Shown here piece by piece: positions 17,449-26,418 of a stretch of 64,000 bases of DNA; within the stretch, counting starts at the first letter, position 1; the number at the start of each line of letters is the position of its first letter. Under the pieces are notes generated by a model. It was not told where the DNA came from. It saw only the letters and a program-made list of their open reading frames with translations, and made no database searches. The stretch is from Erythrobacter sp. QSSC1-22B (GTDB lineage Bacteria; Pseudomonadota; Alphaproteobacteria; Sphingomonadales; Sphingomonadaceae): contig NZ_LZRP01000002.1 in NCBI RefSeq assembly GCF_001678665.1, positions 1-64,000 on the forward strand, read 5' to 3'. A program made the translations under genes and the position numbers.

Positions 17449-18813
17449 CATCTGGCGATCGCCGCCAGATGGCGAACATCTATTTGATCGTACGAGAGAT
17501 TGAGCATCGCATCGTTCAGCGCCTCGACGCGGTAACCGCTCCCATAGTTCTCGGAAACGGCAGTCCGCGAGGAGCCTGTTGTCCACCCGCCGAGTAGCAT
17601 CGCCATGTCGTGATCAACGCGCGCTGCTGGAAGCTCATCTCTGAAGTTATGGCGGAATGAGTGAAAGGAGGTGCGGCGCTTCTTCGCACCGCACGCACGC
17701 ACGCAGGAATTGCGTGAACCACTTGCTAAACGCGACTGGGCGCGAGCCGGTCGAGCCGGTCTCTATCTCGTCGAAGAGCTTGGTCTCTGCGTTCTTCCGC
17801 TTCGCCTCGACGAACTCCAGTAGTCCGCATTCTGCCAGCTTCGGATGAACTGGAATCAGTCTGTCGCTCGCGCCCGTCTTCAAGCGCTTATCTGTGCTGC
17901 CGACTAAAGATTTTTGGGTCACAACGATGCAACTGATGCCATCGACGGTTCGGATGTCCGTAACATCAAGCTGGCAGATTTCACCGAGACGCGCCCCAGT
18001 GAACAACGCGATGAGCGGAACCCAAAAGCGCGCGTTGCGCGGACGTTGGTTGCCGACCTTATTGTAGCCCCGCCCCCCATCGATGCACCTGCGATAGAGA
18101 GGCGCGTTGAAAATCGCATGAAGCTGCTCGCGCTCGAACGGGAGCCGCTTGTCGCGCTTGTTGACCGGATCGGGCAGGCGCAGCCCGCGCGCCGGGTTGC
18201 GGGCGAGCAATTCCTCATTGACCGCCCAGTTGAGGAAGTTGCTCATGTTCGAAATCAGCGAGTTGGCGTTTGCTGCGCTGATGATCCGAATGTCCCCTCG
18301 AAGTCGAGCGCGATCTGCCGCCTCGCGCGGCGAGAGCCTCGGGGAAATCTTCCTTGCGTTGGCAGGAAGAAAACGGAGCACATTCAGCACGTCACGGCAG
18401 TGTGCCCGTGAGATTGAGGCGATAGGAACCGCCTCACCCAGCACCGCTATGGCAAGCCGTCGGCTCGTCTCATACGCCTCGCGCGTATTGGCGGACCACG
18501 CACGCGTGGGATCGTCGATGTAGCTCCGATACGCTTCCCCAAGCGTCAGCGACACGTCCTCTGTCGCGATCACAGCAGAAGACTGCGCGAGCGGAAGGAC
18601 ACCCTCAGTGGGATCGTCGCCAGACGGTCGAAAAAGCATGGAGTCTACTGGCAGTCCCGCCATCCCACGAGCGTGCTCAATCTCCATTTCGATCCGCGCG
18701 ACAATGCTGGGCAAACGCCGAATGGCAATCGCGACGCTATCGGTTCGCAGAGACCGCCAGACTTCGAGCCGCTTCAGGTGTGGCTGAACATCAACTGGAA
18801 TGGTGTGACGGTA
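17449..18813 (-). pseudogene. Tyrosine integrase beside tRNA-Leu, broken by a 4-bp repeat expansion
   Basis: The frame shows homology from about 18813 (YRHTIPVDVQPHLKRLEVW) but a TAA at 18814-18816 lies directly before it. The core is well preserved: FTGARLGEICQLDV holds the first catalytic Arg. Near 17690 the frame is lost in four TGCG repeats; deleting one unit rejoins WFTQFLRACGAKKRRTSFHS with FRHNFRDEL, giving the H-x-x-R box, then MAMLLGGW and the nucleophile region in ENYGSGY. The C-terminus (ALNDAMLNLSYDQIDVRHL) runs directly into the 162-bp repeat. The integrase reads away from the tRNA, as usual for tRNA-linked islands. With at least two lesions it is inactive unless the repeat can revert and an alternative start is used (TTG at 18714 opens the current frame). 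Confidence 0.85.
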
Positions 18814-18873
18814 TTAGAGCTTCTGCCTTCTTCGAAACACTCCTTTGGGCAAATCCCGTAGCAGGTTCCCGTA

Positions 18874-19035
18874 GCAGCCACGCGGTCGATCATCGTCAGT
18901 CTTCTGCGACATTGCGGGAGACGATGGGGCATCTTCCCGTAGCAGAGAACCGTAGCAAACACGCTTAGGAGACCGTCTGTGCGACGATTTCCCAAGGGTT
19001 TCAGCGCTTTGAAAAGTGTTGGTGCCCAGAAGAGG
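18874..19035 (-). repeat. 162-bp inverted repeat, right copy, including the tRNA 3' end
   Basis: Partner of 17287-17448. Within it and just beyond, the octamer TGCTACGG (minus strand) occurs four times (about 18860, 18872, 18940 and 18952). Such spaced direct repeats next to an att core are typical arm-type integrase binding sites. Confidence 0.9.
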
Positions 19036-19106
19036 ACTCGAACCTCCACGACCTTGCGATCGCCAGCACCTGAAGCTGGTGCGTCTACCAATTCCGCCAT
19101 CTGGGC
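19020..19106 (-). tRNA. tRNA-Leu (anticodon CAG)
   Basis: The 87-nt sequence folds with acceptor stem GCCCAGA/TCTGGGC, discriminator A and an encoded CCA. The anticodon stem is CCAGC/GCTGG around TTCAGGT (anticodon CAG, reading CUG). A long variable arm, as expected for Leu, is followed by the T arm with GGTTCGAGTCC. It is the boundary between accessory and core DNA and the insertion site of the adjacent integrase element. Confidence 0.95.
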
Positions 19107-19346
19107 ACGTTTGCGGCAATCCGGTCGTCTTGGTCCGGTGCCGTCGGTAGGCGCGGGCCACTAGCGAAGGGGGGTGGGCCTTGTCAATCGACTTCGCGTC
19201 CCGCCGAACCACTGGGTGCCCTGCCTGCCCTGGCCGCCCTGCCGCAGCCCTGCCGCCGCCCCGCCCCTGCCCCGAGCGCGCGGAACGCTTGCGAGCGCGG
19301 CGTGCTTGGGGCTAGGGCCGACCGGACAAACGAACGAAGGACGAGC

Positions 19347-20297
19347 ATGGCGAGCAAAAGCGCGTTGAACGGTAAACTCGTGGTGCTGATGGGCGGGAGC
19401 GGCTTCATCGGCAATTACGTCGCGCAGGCGCTGCTCGCGCGCGGCGCGCGGCTGCGGATCGCCAGCCGCCATCCGGAGCGCGCCTTCAATCTCAAGCCGC
19501 TCGCCAATCTGGGCCAGATCCAGTTCGCGCGTTGCGACGTAACCGACCGGAACAGCGTCGACAATGTCGTCGCGGGCGCCGATGCGGTGGTCAATCTGGT
19601 CGGCGCCTTCGAGGGCGATCTGCGCCAGATCATGGGCAAAAGCGCGGGCTGGATGGCCGAGGCGGCTGCCAAGGCCGGAGCCACTAGCTTCGTCCATGTC
19701 AGCGCGATCGCAGCTCAGCCTGAAGACGAGACCGAAATCGAATATGCCGCGGCCAAGAAACTGGGCGAGGAGCTCGTCCGCGAGGCCTTCCCGCAGGCGA
19801 CGGTGCTGCGCCCGTCGATCCTGTTCGGCAAGGACGACGCGTTTCTTTCGATGTTCGCACAGATGATCCGCTTCGTCCCCGTACTGCCCGTGTTCGGGCC
19901 CGAGGCCGAGCTCCAGTTGGTCTATGTCGACGATGTCGCGGAAGCGGTCGCGGTGGCGCTGGAGGATCCCGGCCAGCACGGCGGTAAAATCTTCGAGCTG
20001 GGCGGCCCGGAGCGGCTGACCATGATGGAAATCAATCGCCGGATCGCCGCCGCGCAACGGCGCAAGCGGACCTTCCTGCCGATGCCCGATGCGGTCTCGA
20101 GCACCTTCGCCGCGCTCCCCGGCACGCCGATGGGCAAGGACCAGTGGGCCCTCCTCAAGCAGAACAGCGTGGTCTCGGATGATCAGCCCGGATTTGCGGA
20201 GCTGGGGATCGAGCCCAAACCGCTGGGGCTGTTTCTCGATAAGTGGATGGTTCGCTACCGCCGCCAGGGGCGCTTTTCCGACCGGGCCGCATCCTGA
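19347..20297 (+). CDS. NAD(P)-dependent epimerase, complex I NDUFA9-like
   Basis: A 316-residue atypical short-chain dehydrogenase. The N-terminal Rossmann fold has GGSGFIGNYVAQAL and an R for NADP selection (IASRHPER), then CDVTDRNSV and VVNLVGAFE. The catalytic Tyr is replaced in EIEYAAAKKLGEE (Y-A-A-A-K), which fits the Y-x-x-x-K spacing. The layout matches the NDUFA9/complex I 39-kDa group common beside core genes in alphaproteobacteria. ATG 19347 has GAAGGACG 4-6 bp before it. It stands alone after the tRNA. Confidence 0.85.
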   Translation: MASKSALNGKLVVLMGGSGFIGNYVAQALLARGARLRIASRHPERAFNLKPLANLGQIQFARCDVTDRNSVDNVVAGADAVVNLVGAFEGDLRQIMGKSAGWMAEAAAKAGATSFVHVSAIAAQPEDETEIEYAAAKKLGEELVREAFPQATVLRPSILFGKDDAFLSMFAQMIRFVPVLPVFGPEAELQLVYVDDVAEAVAVALEDPGQHGGKIFELGGPERLTMMEINRRIAAAQRRKRTFLPMPDAVSSTFAALPGTPMGKDQWALLKQNSVVSDDQPGFAELGIEPKPLGLFLDKWMVRYRRQGRFSDRAAS

Positions 20298-20325
20298 GGA
20301 TTTCGGCTGGCGTCGGACTTCGGCG

Positions 20326-20796
20326 TCACGCCTTGTCGGCGGGGCCTTGGTCGATAATCAGCCCGACAGGCTCGACCAGAAGCTCCGACCCGTCGCTGCC
20401 GGTGATCCGCACCCGCTCGCCCACCGCCATGTCCGGGCCGCGCGCAATCCATTCGCTATCGCCGACCTTTATCCGCCCGCTGCCCGAGACCAGCTCCTGC
20501 GTGACCAGCGCGGTCTGGCCGATCAGCCGCCCACCGCGATTGTTGAGCAGCGGATCCGAGCTGACGATCGGGCGGTCGCGCAGCATCCGCCGCGCGGAGA
20601 AGGCGAAGATCAGCGTCAGGAAGATGAAGCTGGTGACCTGGATCGCAAGCGAAGGGACCGCGACCAGCGTGATCACCCCGGTGGCCAGCGCGGCCATCGC
20701 GAGCCACATCAGATAGACGCCGGGGACGACCATCTCGAGCCCGCCCAGGATCAGGCCCGCAGCGAACCAGATCCAATGGGCCTCGATCCCGTCCAC
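20326..20796 (-). CDS. NfeD family membrane protein
   Basis: The 156-residue protein has three or four N-terminal membrane helices (WIWFAAGLILGGLEMVVPGV and following) and a C-terminal OB-fold-like part (RLIGQTALVTQELVSGSGRI, then VRITGSDGSELLVEPV), as in short NfeD proteins. NfeD and SPFH/stomatin proteins form a conserved pair, thought to organise membrane microdomains. Here it starts 7 bp after the SPFH gene on the same strand, so the two are an operon. Confidence 0.9.
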   Translation of the reverse strand: MDGIEAHWIWFAAGLILGGLEMVVPGVYLMWLAMAALATGVITLVAVPSLAIQVTSFIFLTLIFAFSARRMLRDRPIVSSDPLLNNRGGRLIGQTALVTQELVSGSGRIKVGDSEWIARGPDMAVGERVRITGSDGSELLVEPVGLIIDQGPADKA

Positions 20797-20803
20797 TTAG
20801 CCC

Positions 20804-21823
20804 TCAGCCCTGCGAGGGGTCGTTGGAGGAAGGCACGCTGGCGCGGCGCACCGGCTGCGGTCGCTGCGGGCGCGACGGGGGGATCGGCGTACCGGTGTCG
20901 GCCGTGCCCTGATTGTCGCCGAAGGTGCCGCGCACCAGCTCGCCGATTCCGCCCAGCGAGCCGATCAGCTGGGTCGCCTCGACCGGGAACAGGATGGTCT
21001 TGGCGTTGGGGCTGTCGGCGAATTTGCCGATCGCCTTGGTGTATTCCTGCGCGACGAAATAGTTGATCGCCTGGTTGCCCGACTGGGCGATGGCGTCGGA
21101 GACCAGCTCGGTCGCCTTGGCTTCGGCCTGCGCCGCGCGCTCGCGCGCCTCGGCATCGCGGAAGGCGGCTTCGCGCTTGCCCTCGGCCTTGAGGATGGCG
21201 GACTGCTTGTCGCCCTCGGCGCGCAGGATGCTCGACGCGCGGTCGCCCTCGGCCTCGAGGATTTCGGCGCGCTTGAGCCGTTCGGCCTTCATCTGCCGCG
21301 CCATCGCCTCGGAGATGTCGAGCGGCGGACGGATGTCCTTGATCTCGACGCGGGTGATCTTGACCCCCCAGGGCGAGGTCGCGTGATCGACCACCGAGAG
21401 CAGCCGCGCGTTGATTTCGTCGCGCTTGGACAGAGTCTCGTCGAGATCCATGCTGCCCATCACCGTGCGCAGGTTGGTCGTGGTGAGCGCCATGATCGCC
21501 TGATAGAGATTGGAGACCTCATAGGCCGCCTTGCCCGCATCGAGCACCTGGAAGAAGACCACCGCATCGACCCCGACCATCGCGTTGTCGGCGGTGATGA
21601 TTTCCTGCCCGGGAATGTCGAGCACCTGCTCCATCACATTGACCTTGCGCCCGACGCGATCGATCAGCGGGATGATGAGATGGAGGCCCGGCTCGGCCGC
21701 CATGGTGTATTTGCCCAGCCGTTCGATGGTGTAGACGAACCCCTGTTTGACGACCGTGACCGCCATCACCAGGAAGATGAACAGCACCAGCACCGCCAGT
21801 GCCATGAAAATCAGACCACCCAT
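20804..21823 (-). CDS. SPFH/stomatin-like protein (paraslipin/QmcA type)
   Basis: The 339-residue protein has one N-terminal membrane anchor (FMALAVLVLFIFLVMAVTVV), then the SPFH domain (FVYTIERLGKYTMAAEPGLH, through VKITRVEIKDIRPP). An Ala/Glu-rich coiled coil (AEGDRASSILRAEGDKQSAI) and a Pro-rich tail follow. Such proteins oligomerise in the membrane. The start is taken at ATG 21823 with AAGGGAGA upstream; a GTG at 21832 lies too close to it. It forms a pair with the NfeD gene. Confidence 0.9.
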   Translation of the reverse strand: MGGLIFMALAVLVLFIFLVMAVTVVKQGFVYTIERLGKYTMAAEPGLHLIIPLIDRVGRKVNVMEQVLDIPGQEIITADNAMVGVDAVVFFQVLDAGKAAYEVSNLYQAIMALTTTNLRTVMGSMDLDETLSKRDEINARLLSVVDHATSPWGVKITRVEIKDIRPPLDISEAMARQMKAERLKRAEILEAEGDRASSILRAEGDKQSAILKAEGKREAAFRDAEARERAAQAEAKATELVSDAIAQSGNQAINYFVAQEYTKAIGKFADSPNAKTILFPVEATQLIGSLGGIGELVRGTFGDNQGTADTGTPIPPSRPQRPQPVRRASVPSSNDPSQG

Positions 21824-21975
21824 CGCGTTCACTCTCCCTTGCTGGGCATCAGCCTACCCCATGCGTCGCCACTCGCAAAATTGAAAAGCAGGCCGGGGTG
21901 AATGGACAAGGCGCCCGCATCGCTGCAGGATACGCCGCATGGCGACCGGATACCGGCGCCCGGGGAGAGGGTGTG

Positions 21976-24147
21976 ATGCGAAATCTGGGATACGCCGCGC
22001 TGGCGATGCTCGCGCTGGCCGGTTGCGGCGACATGGTCGCGCAGGAAAACACCGGCGGGATCGATGCCATCAAGCTGGTCAATGCGGGCGACGACTGGGC
22101 CAACTGGATCACCCACGGGCGCACCTATTCCGAACAGCGCTTCTCGCCGCTCGATCAGGTAAACCGCGACACTGTCGACGGCCTGGGGCTCGCCTGGTTC
22201 GCCGATATGGACACCGGCCGCGGACAGGAGGCGACCCCGCTGGTGATGGACGGCAAGCTCTATGTCACCACCGCCTGGAGCAAGGTGAAGGCCTACGATG
22301 CAGCCACGGGTGAGCCGCTGTGGGAGTATGACCCCGAAGTTCCCGGCGAGACTGCGGTCAAGGCCTGTTGCGACGTGGTCAATCGCGGGCTGGCCGCCTG
22401 GGGCGATCGCCTGTTCCTGGGTACGCTCGACGGGCGGCTGGTGGCGCTCGACCGCGACACCGGGGCGGTCGAATGGGAAAAGGTCACGGTCGATCAGGAC
22501 CAGTCCTACACCATTACCGGCTCGCCGCGCGTGATCGACGGCAAGGTGCTGATCGGCAATGGCGGCGCCGAATTCGGCGTGCGCGGCTATATCGCCGCCT
22601 ATGACGCAGCCGATGGCGCGGAGCTGTGGCGCTTCTACACCGTTCCCGAAGGCGACGAGGACGAGGATGCCGAGGCGCCCGAGTACCTCAAAGCCGCCGC
22701 CGCCACCTGGAGCGGCGATGTCCTCGGCGGGGAGAGCGGCATCGGTGGCGGGGGCACGGTCTGGGATTCGATGGCCTACGATCCCGAACTCGACCTGCTC
22801 TATATCGGCGTCGGCAACGGCAGCCCGTGGAACCGCGCCTATCGCAGCCCCGGAGCCGATGGCCGCGGCGAAGGCGACAATCTCTATCTCTCGAGCATCG
22901 TCGCGATCCGCCCCGATACCGGCGAATACGTCTGGCACTACCAGACCACTCCGGGCGAGACCTGGGACTATACCGCCACCCAGCACATCATTCTCGCCGA
23001 TATCGAAATCGATGGCGCACAGCGGCAGGTGCTGATGCAAGCGCCCAAGAACGGCTTCTTCTACGTCATCGACCGCGCGACCGGCGAGTTCATCTCCGGC
23101 GAGGCGTATATCCCGCAGAACTGGGCGTCGGGGATCGACGCCGAGGGTCGCCCGATCCAGAACGAAGAAGCGCGGATCGATGTGACCGGCAAACCGGCGA
23201 TGGTGATGCCCGGCCCGCTTGGCGGTCACAACTGGCACCCGATGGCCTGGCATCCCGGCGAGGGGCTGGTCTATATCCCGGCCTTCGAGGCAGCCTCGAT
23301 CTATGCCCCCGAAGCGAATTGGAAACCCGATCGCGCGCGCGGCTTCAATGTCGGTTTCGATCTGGGCGCGGGCGATCTGCCGCCCGATCTCGGCATCCGC
23401 CGCGAGGTTTATGGCACGGTCAAGGGCAAGCTGCTCGCGTGGGACCCGGTCAAACAGGAAGCGCGCTGGGAGGTCGAATTCCCCGGTCCGTGGAACGGTG
23501 GATTGCTCGCCACCGGCGGGGGTCTCGTGTTCCAGGGCAATTCCTCGAGCGAATTCAGCGCCTATGACGCCGCGAACGGCAGCAAATTATGGAGCTTCGC
23601 CGCGCAGACCGGGATCGTCGCTCCACCGATCACCTATACGGTCGCAGGCGAGCAATATGTCGCGGTGCTGGCCGGCTGGGGCGGAGCCTATGCCATCTCC
23701 GCCGATGGCGGGCTGGTGAATGATCAGGGGCCGGTGCGCAACATCAGCCGGCTGCTGGTGTTCAAGCTGGGCGGCACCGGCGCGCTCCCCGATATGCCCG
23801 AGCTCGCGCAATTGCCGCTCGATCCGCCCCCCAGCCGCGCCAGCGCCGCTATGATCGCCGAGGGTGGCAAGCACTACGCGCGCTATTGCGCGGTGTGTCA
23901 TGCGCCTGCCGCGGTGGGTTCTACCGTGCTGCCCGACCTCAGGCGCAGCGGCACGCTGTCGAACCGCGACGCTTTCCAGGCGGTGGTCCACGATGGCGTG
24001 CTCTCGCAGAACGGCATGGCGAGCTTTGCGCAATCGCTGAGCAAGGAACAGATCGACGCGGTGCGCGCCTACATCGTCTTCCGCGCCAATCAGGACAAGC
24101 AGATGGAGGCGGAAGCGGCCCAAAGCAACCGGGTGGCGGCGCGCTAG
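21976..24147 (+). CDS. PQQ-dependent quinohemoprotein dehydrogenase, lipoprotein
   Basis: The 723-residue protein is a PQQ alcohol dehydrogenase fused to cytochrome c. The N-terminus MRNLGYAALAMLALAGCGD carries a lipobox. The eight-bladed propeller includes the vicinal Cys131-Cys132 (VKACCDVV) that lies over PQQ, tryptophan-docking repeats and GETWDYTATQ, with an Asp of the catalytic type. A C-terminal domain has one c-type haem site, CAVCH (638-642). It should oxidise alcohols in the periplasm and pass electrons to a cytochrome. Start 21976 has GGAGAGG upstream and makes the signal peptide. No PQQ synthesis genes are in the window, so the cofactor must come from elsewhere in the genome or the medium. 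Substrate unknown. Confidence 0.9.
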   Translation: MRNLGYAALAMLALAGCGDMVAQENTGGIDAIKLVNAGDDWANWITHGRTYSEQRFSPLDQVNRDTVDGLGLAWFADMDTGRGQEATPLVMDGKLYVTTAWSKVKAYDAATGEPLWEYDPEVPGETAVKACCDVVNRGLAAWGDRLFLGTLDGRLVALDRDTGAVEWEKVTVDQDQSYTITGSPRVIDGKVLIGNGGAEFGVRGYIAAYDAADGAELWRFYTVPEGDEDEDAEAPEYLKAAAATWSGDVLGGESGIGGGGTVWDSMAYDPELDLLYIGVGNGSPWNRAYRSPGADGRGEGDNLYLSSIVAIRPDTGEYVWHYQTTPGETWDYTATQHIILADIEIDGAQRQVLMQAPKNGFFYVIDRATGEFISGEAYIPQNWASGIDAEGRPIQNEEARIDVTGKPAMVMPGPLGGHNWHPMAWHPGEGLVYIPAFEAASIYAPEANWKPDRARGFNVGFDLGAGDLPPDLGIRREVYGTVKGKLLAWDPVKQEARWEVEFPGPWNGGLLATGGGLVFQGNSSSEFSAYDAANGSKLWSFAAQTGIVAPPITYTVAGEQYVAVLAGWGGAYAISADGGLVNDQGPVRNISRLLVFKLGGTGALPDMPELAQLPLDPPPSRASAAMIAEGGKHYARYCAVCHAPAAVGSTVLPDLRRSGTLSNRDAFQAVVHDGVLSQNGMASFAQSLSKEQIDAVRAYIVFRANQDKQMEAEAAQSNRVAAR

Positions 24148-24178
24148 CTGAAAGGCCGCGCGCCGCTCACGGCCAGCG

Positions 24179-25066
24179 TCAGCCGAGCTGGGCGGTGTAC
24201 AAGGCCAGCAAATTGGCCCAGGCGCGCTCGGCCTGCGTCCGGTCGTAGGCAGGGGAGTCGGGCACGGTCCAGCCATGGTCGGCGGGATAGACCTCGACCT
24301 CGGCGCTGACGTTCGCCGCCTGCGCGGCCTGGCGCAGCACGGTCTTGACCTCAGGGCCCTCGGCATCGTCATCCTGCGAGATGGCGAAGATATAGCCGGT
24401 TTCGGGCGTGCCCTCGAGCAGCGCGTGCGGGCTCATCGGATTGTCCTCGACGACCAGACCGCCACCATGGAAGCTCGCGGCCGCCGCGACCCGCGAGGGC
24501 ACTGCGGCTGCGGTCCAGACGGTGAAGGGCCCGCCCATGCAATAGCCCTGCGTGCCGATACCGCGCGCGGTATCGACGCTCGGTTGCTGGTCGAGCCAGC
24601 CAACGAGCGCGCGGGCATCGCGCATAATCGGCTCGGCGGTGAGCTTGCCGCGCCACGGGCCGACCTTGCCGAACCCGCCGCCGGCGCGGAAAGCGGCGAA
24701 ATCCTCGAACTGTTCGCCCGCGACATCGCGGTAATAGGGGTTGATCACCAGCACCGCATAGCCGCGCTCGGCCAGCCGCCGCGCCATCATCCGGAAGGCG
24801 TCGCGCAGTCCAGCGATATCCGGCCAGACCACCACCGCCGGATGGCGACCGCTCGCGGGGTGGACGAAGAAAGCGTCGGCCTGGCCATCGGGGGTCTGGA
24901 TAACCACCGAACTCTCGGTCAGCCCGCTGCCGCCCAGTGCCGCATCGCCGACCGCGCCATTGACCCCGGTGCAGGCGGCCAGCGCCGCGGAACCGCTCAA
25001 CACGGCGAACTGCCGCCGGTTGAAGCGCGGCAACCTGTGCCCGTCGAATTCACCGTCCTTGCACAT
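24179..25066 (-). CDS. Dienelactone hydrolase family protein, Tat/lipoprotein signal
   Basis: A 295-residue alpha/beta hydrolase. The N-terminus FNRRQFAVLSGSAALAACTG joins a twin-arginine motif to a possible lipobox, so the protein is likely exported folded. The Cys nucleophile sits in GTQGYCMGGP and the His in YPADHGW near the end, with an Asp between them, as in dienelactone hydrolases. Start 25066 has GAGAGA upstream. The natural substrate cannot be told from the sequence. Confidence 0.85.
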   Translation of the reverse strand: MCKDGEFDGHRLPRFNRRQFAVLSGSAALAACTGVNGAVGDAALGGSGLTESSVVIQTPDGQADAFFVHPASGRHPAVVVWPDIAGLRDAFRMMARRLAERGYAVLVINPYYRDVAGEQFEDFAAFRAGGGFGKVGPWRGKLTAEPIMRDARALVGWLDQQPSVDTARGIGTQGYCMGGPFTVWTAAAVPSRVAAAASFHGGGLVVEDNPMSPHALLEGTPETGYIFAISQDDDAEGPEVKTVLRQAAQAANVSAEVEVYPADHGWTVPDSPAYDRTQAERAWANLLALYTAQLG

Positions 25067-25101
25067 CGTCTCTCTCCTCGTTCCGTTCTCGGCGTCGGCG
25101 A

Positions 25102-26118
25102 CTATCTCCGGCTCAGGGCACTTTCGCTCTGCGCCATCAGCTTGGCCATGATCTCGGCCACCGGTTCCTCTTCCTTGAGCATCCCGACCGACTGGCCCGC
25201 CATCAGGCTGCCGTTCTCGATATCGCCATCGATGACCGCGCGGCGCAAGGCGCCCGCCCAGTAATGCTCGATCTGCAATTGCGCCTCGCCCATTGCGATT
25301 TCCTCGCGGTCGAGCGTGGCGGCGACCTCGCGCTGCTTCTCGGTGAAGGCCTCGCCGCCCTTGTTCTTGAGCGCGCGCACCGGGATCACCGGCAGCCGCG
25401 GATCGAGCTGGACGCTGGCGACCGCATCGCGCGCATTGGCGCGAAAGTAGGCCTTCTTGAAATCGGGGTGCGCAATGCTCTCGGTGGCGCAGGAAAACCG
25501 CGTGCCGAGCTGGACCCCGGCGGCGCCCATCTCGAGATAGCCCGCGATCGCCTGCCCGCGTCCGATCCCACCGGCGACGAAGACGACATGGTCCTCCGCA
25601 AGCTCGGGGAGCATTTCCTGCGCCAGCACGCTGGTCGAGACCGGGCCGATATGGCCGCCCGCCTCCATCCCCTCGATCACCAGCGCATCGCCGCCCGAGC
25701 GCAGCAGCTTCTTCGCCAGCGCCAGCGTCGGCGCGAAGACGATGACCTTGGCGGGGTTCTTGCCCCCCTTGATCGCCTCGACGCTGCCCTTGGGCGGGAT
25801 CCCGCCCGCCAGCACGATATGGCCCACCCCGTGGCGCTCGCAGACCTCGATCAGGTCGAGCAGCCCGGGGTGCATGGTGATGAGGTTGACGCCGAAGGGC
25901 TTGTCGGTACGCTTTTTGGTTTCGGCGATCTCGGTGTCGAGCAGCTCGGGGGTCATCGCACCGCAGGCGATCACGCCGAAGCCGCCGGCGTTCGAGATGG
26001 CAGCCACGAGATTGCGCTCGGACACCCAGCTCATCGCGCCGCACATGATCGCGTATTTGGTGCCGAGAAATTCTGCGCCGCGCTGCATCAAGCGGGCGGT
26101 TCTGGGATAATCGTTCAT
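25102..26118 (-). CDS. Nitronate monooxygenase (2-nitropropane dioxygenase family)
   Basis: A 338-residue FMN-binding TIM barrel: MCGAMSWVSERNLVAAISNA near the N-terminus, GVNLITMHP, the active-site block EGMEAGGHIGPVSTSVLAQE (with the H-I-G-P of class II enzymes), and the phosphate-binding VAGGIGRGQAIAGYLEMGA. It would oxidise alkyl nitronates or act on related compounds. It lies 35 bp before the hydrolase gene on the same strand, so they may be co-transcribed. Confidence 0.88.
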   Translation of the reverse strand: MNDYPRTARLMQRGAEFLGTKYAIMCGAMSWVSERNLVAAISNAGGFGVIACGAMTPELLDTEIAETKKRTDKPFGVNLITMHPGLLDLIEVCERHGVGHIVLAGGIPPKGSVEAIKGGKNPAKVIVFAPTLALAKKLLRSGGDALVIEGMEAGGHIGPVSTSVLAQEMLPELAEDHVVFVAGGIGRGQAIAGYLEMGAAGVQLGTRFSCATESIAHPDFKKAYFRANARDAVASVQLDPRLPVIPVRALKNKGGEAFTEKQREVAATLDREEIAMGEAQLQIEHYWAGALRRAVIDGDIENGSLMAGQSVGMLKEEEPVAEIMAKLMAQSESALSRR

Positions 26119-26239
26119 GGCCACGGCCCTAGTGCGGCACGCCTGTGCTCGCAAGCGCCGGGGCGCGGGAGTGCGAACACGCATTCCCCAAATCTCGACA
26201 TTGCAAGCGAAGCGGTGCCGTAGGCGGCCGGAGGCCAAC

Positions 26240-26390
26240 CAATCCACGGAACGGCGCCGTGGATTGCCGCGGAGACTGCGGCTCCTCGCAATGACGAACA
26301 GGGGAGCGCCCCGCCCACCCCGTTCGTGTCGAGCGAAGTCGAGACACCCGCACCCACCTCTCGACTGCGCTCGAGGCGAACGGATAGGGA
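26240..26390. repeat. Two dispersed intergenic repeat types (REP-like)
   Basis: At 26320-26383 two arms of about 25 bp (CCGTTCGTGTCGAGCGAAGT onward, and its imperfect complement ending GGCGAACGG) form a long hairpin with three mismatches. Just left, around 26258-26297, GGATTGCCGCGGAGACTGCG and CTCCTCGCAATGACG resemble another palindromic repeat seen between genes in sphingomonads. The rest of the gap 26119-26418 holds no gene. Confidence 0.6.
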
Positions 26391-26418
26391 GCCGGCCCCA
26401 CATCCCAACCCCAATCCC

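Noticed and set aside
19161..20057. Long minus-strand frame opposite the epimerase gene
   Set aside because: Antisense shadow of a well-conserved Rossmann protein.
21829..23253. Long minus-strand frame opposite the quinohemoprotein dehydrogenase
   Set aside because: Antisense to a gene with clear PQQ and haem motifs; no independent support.
24179..26044. Hydrolase gene extended upstream to 26044
   Set aside because: The extra part is out-of-frame translation of the nitronate monooxygenase gene; the start at 25066 gives a signal peptide and a ribosome site.
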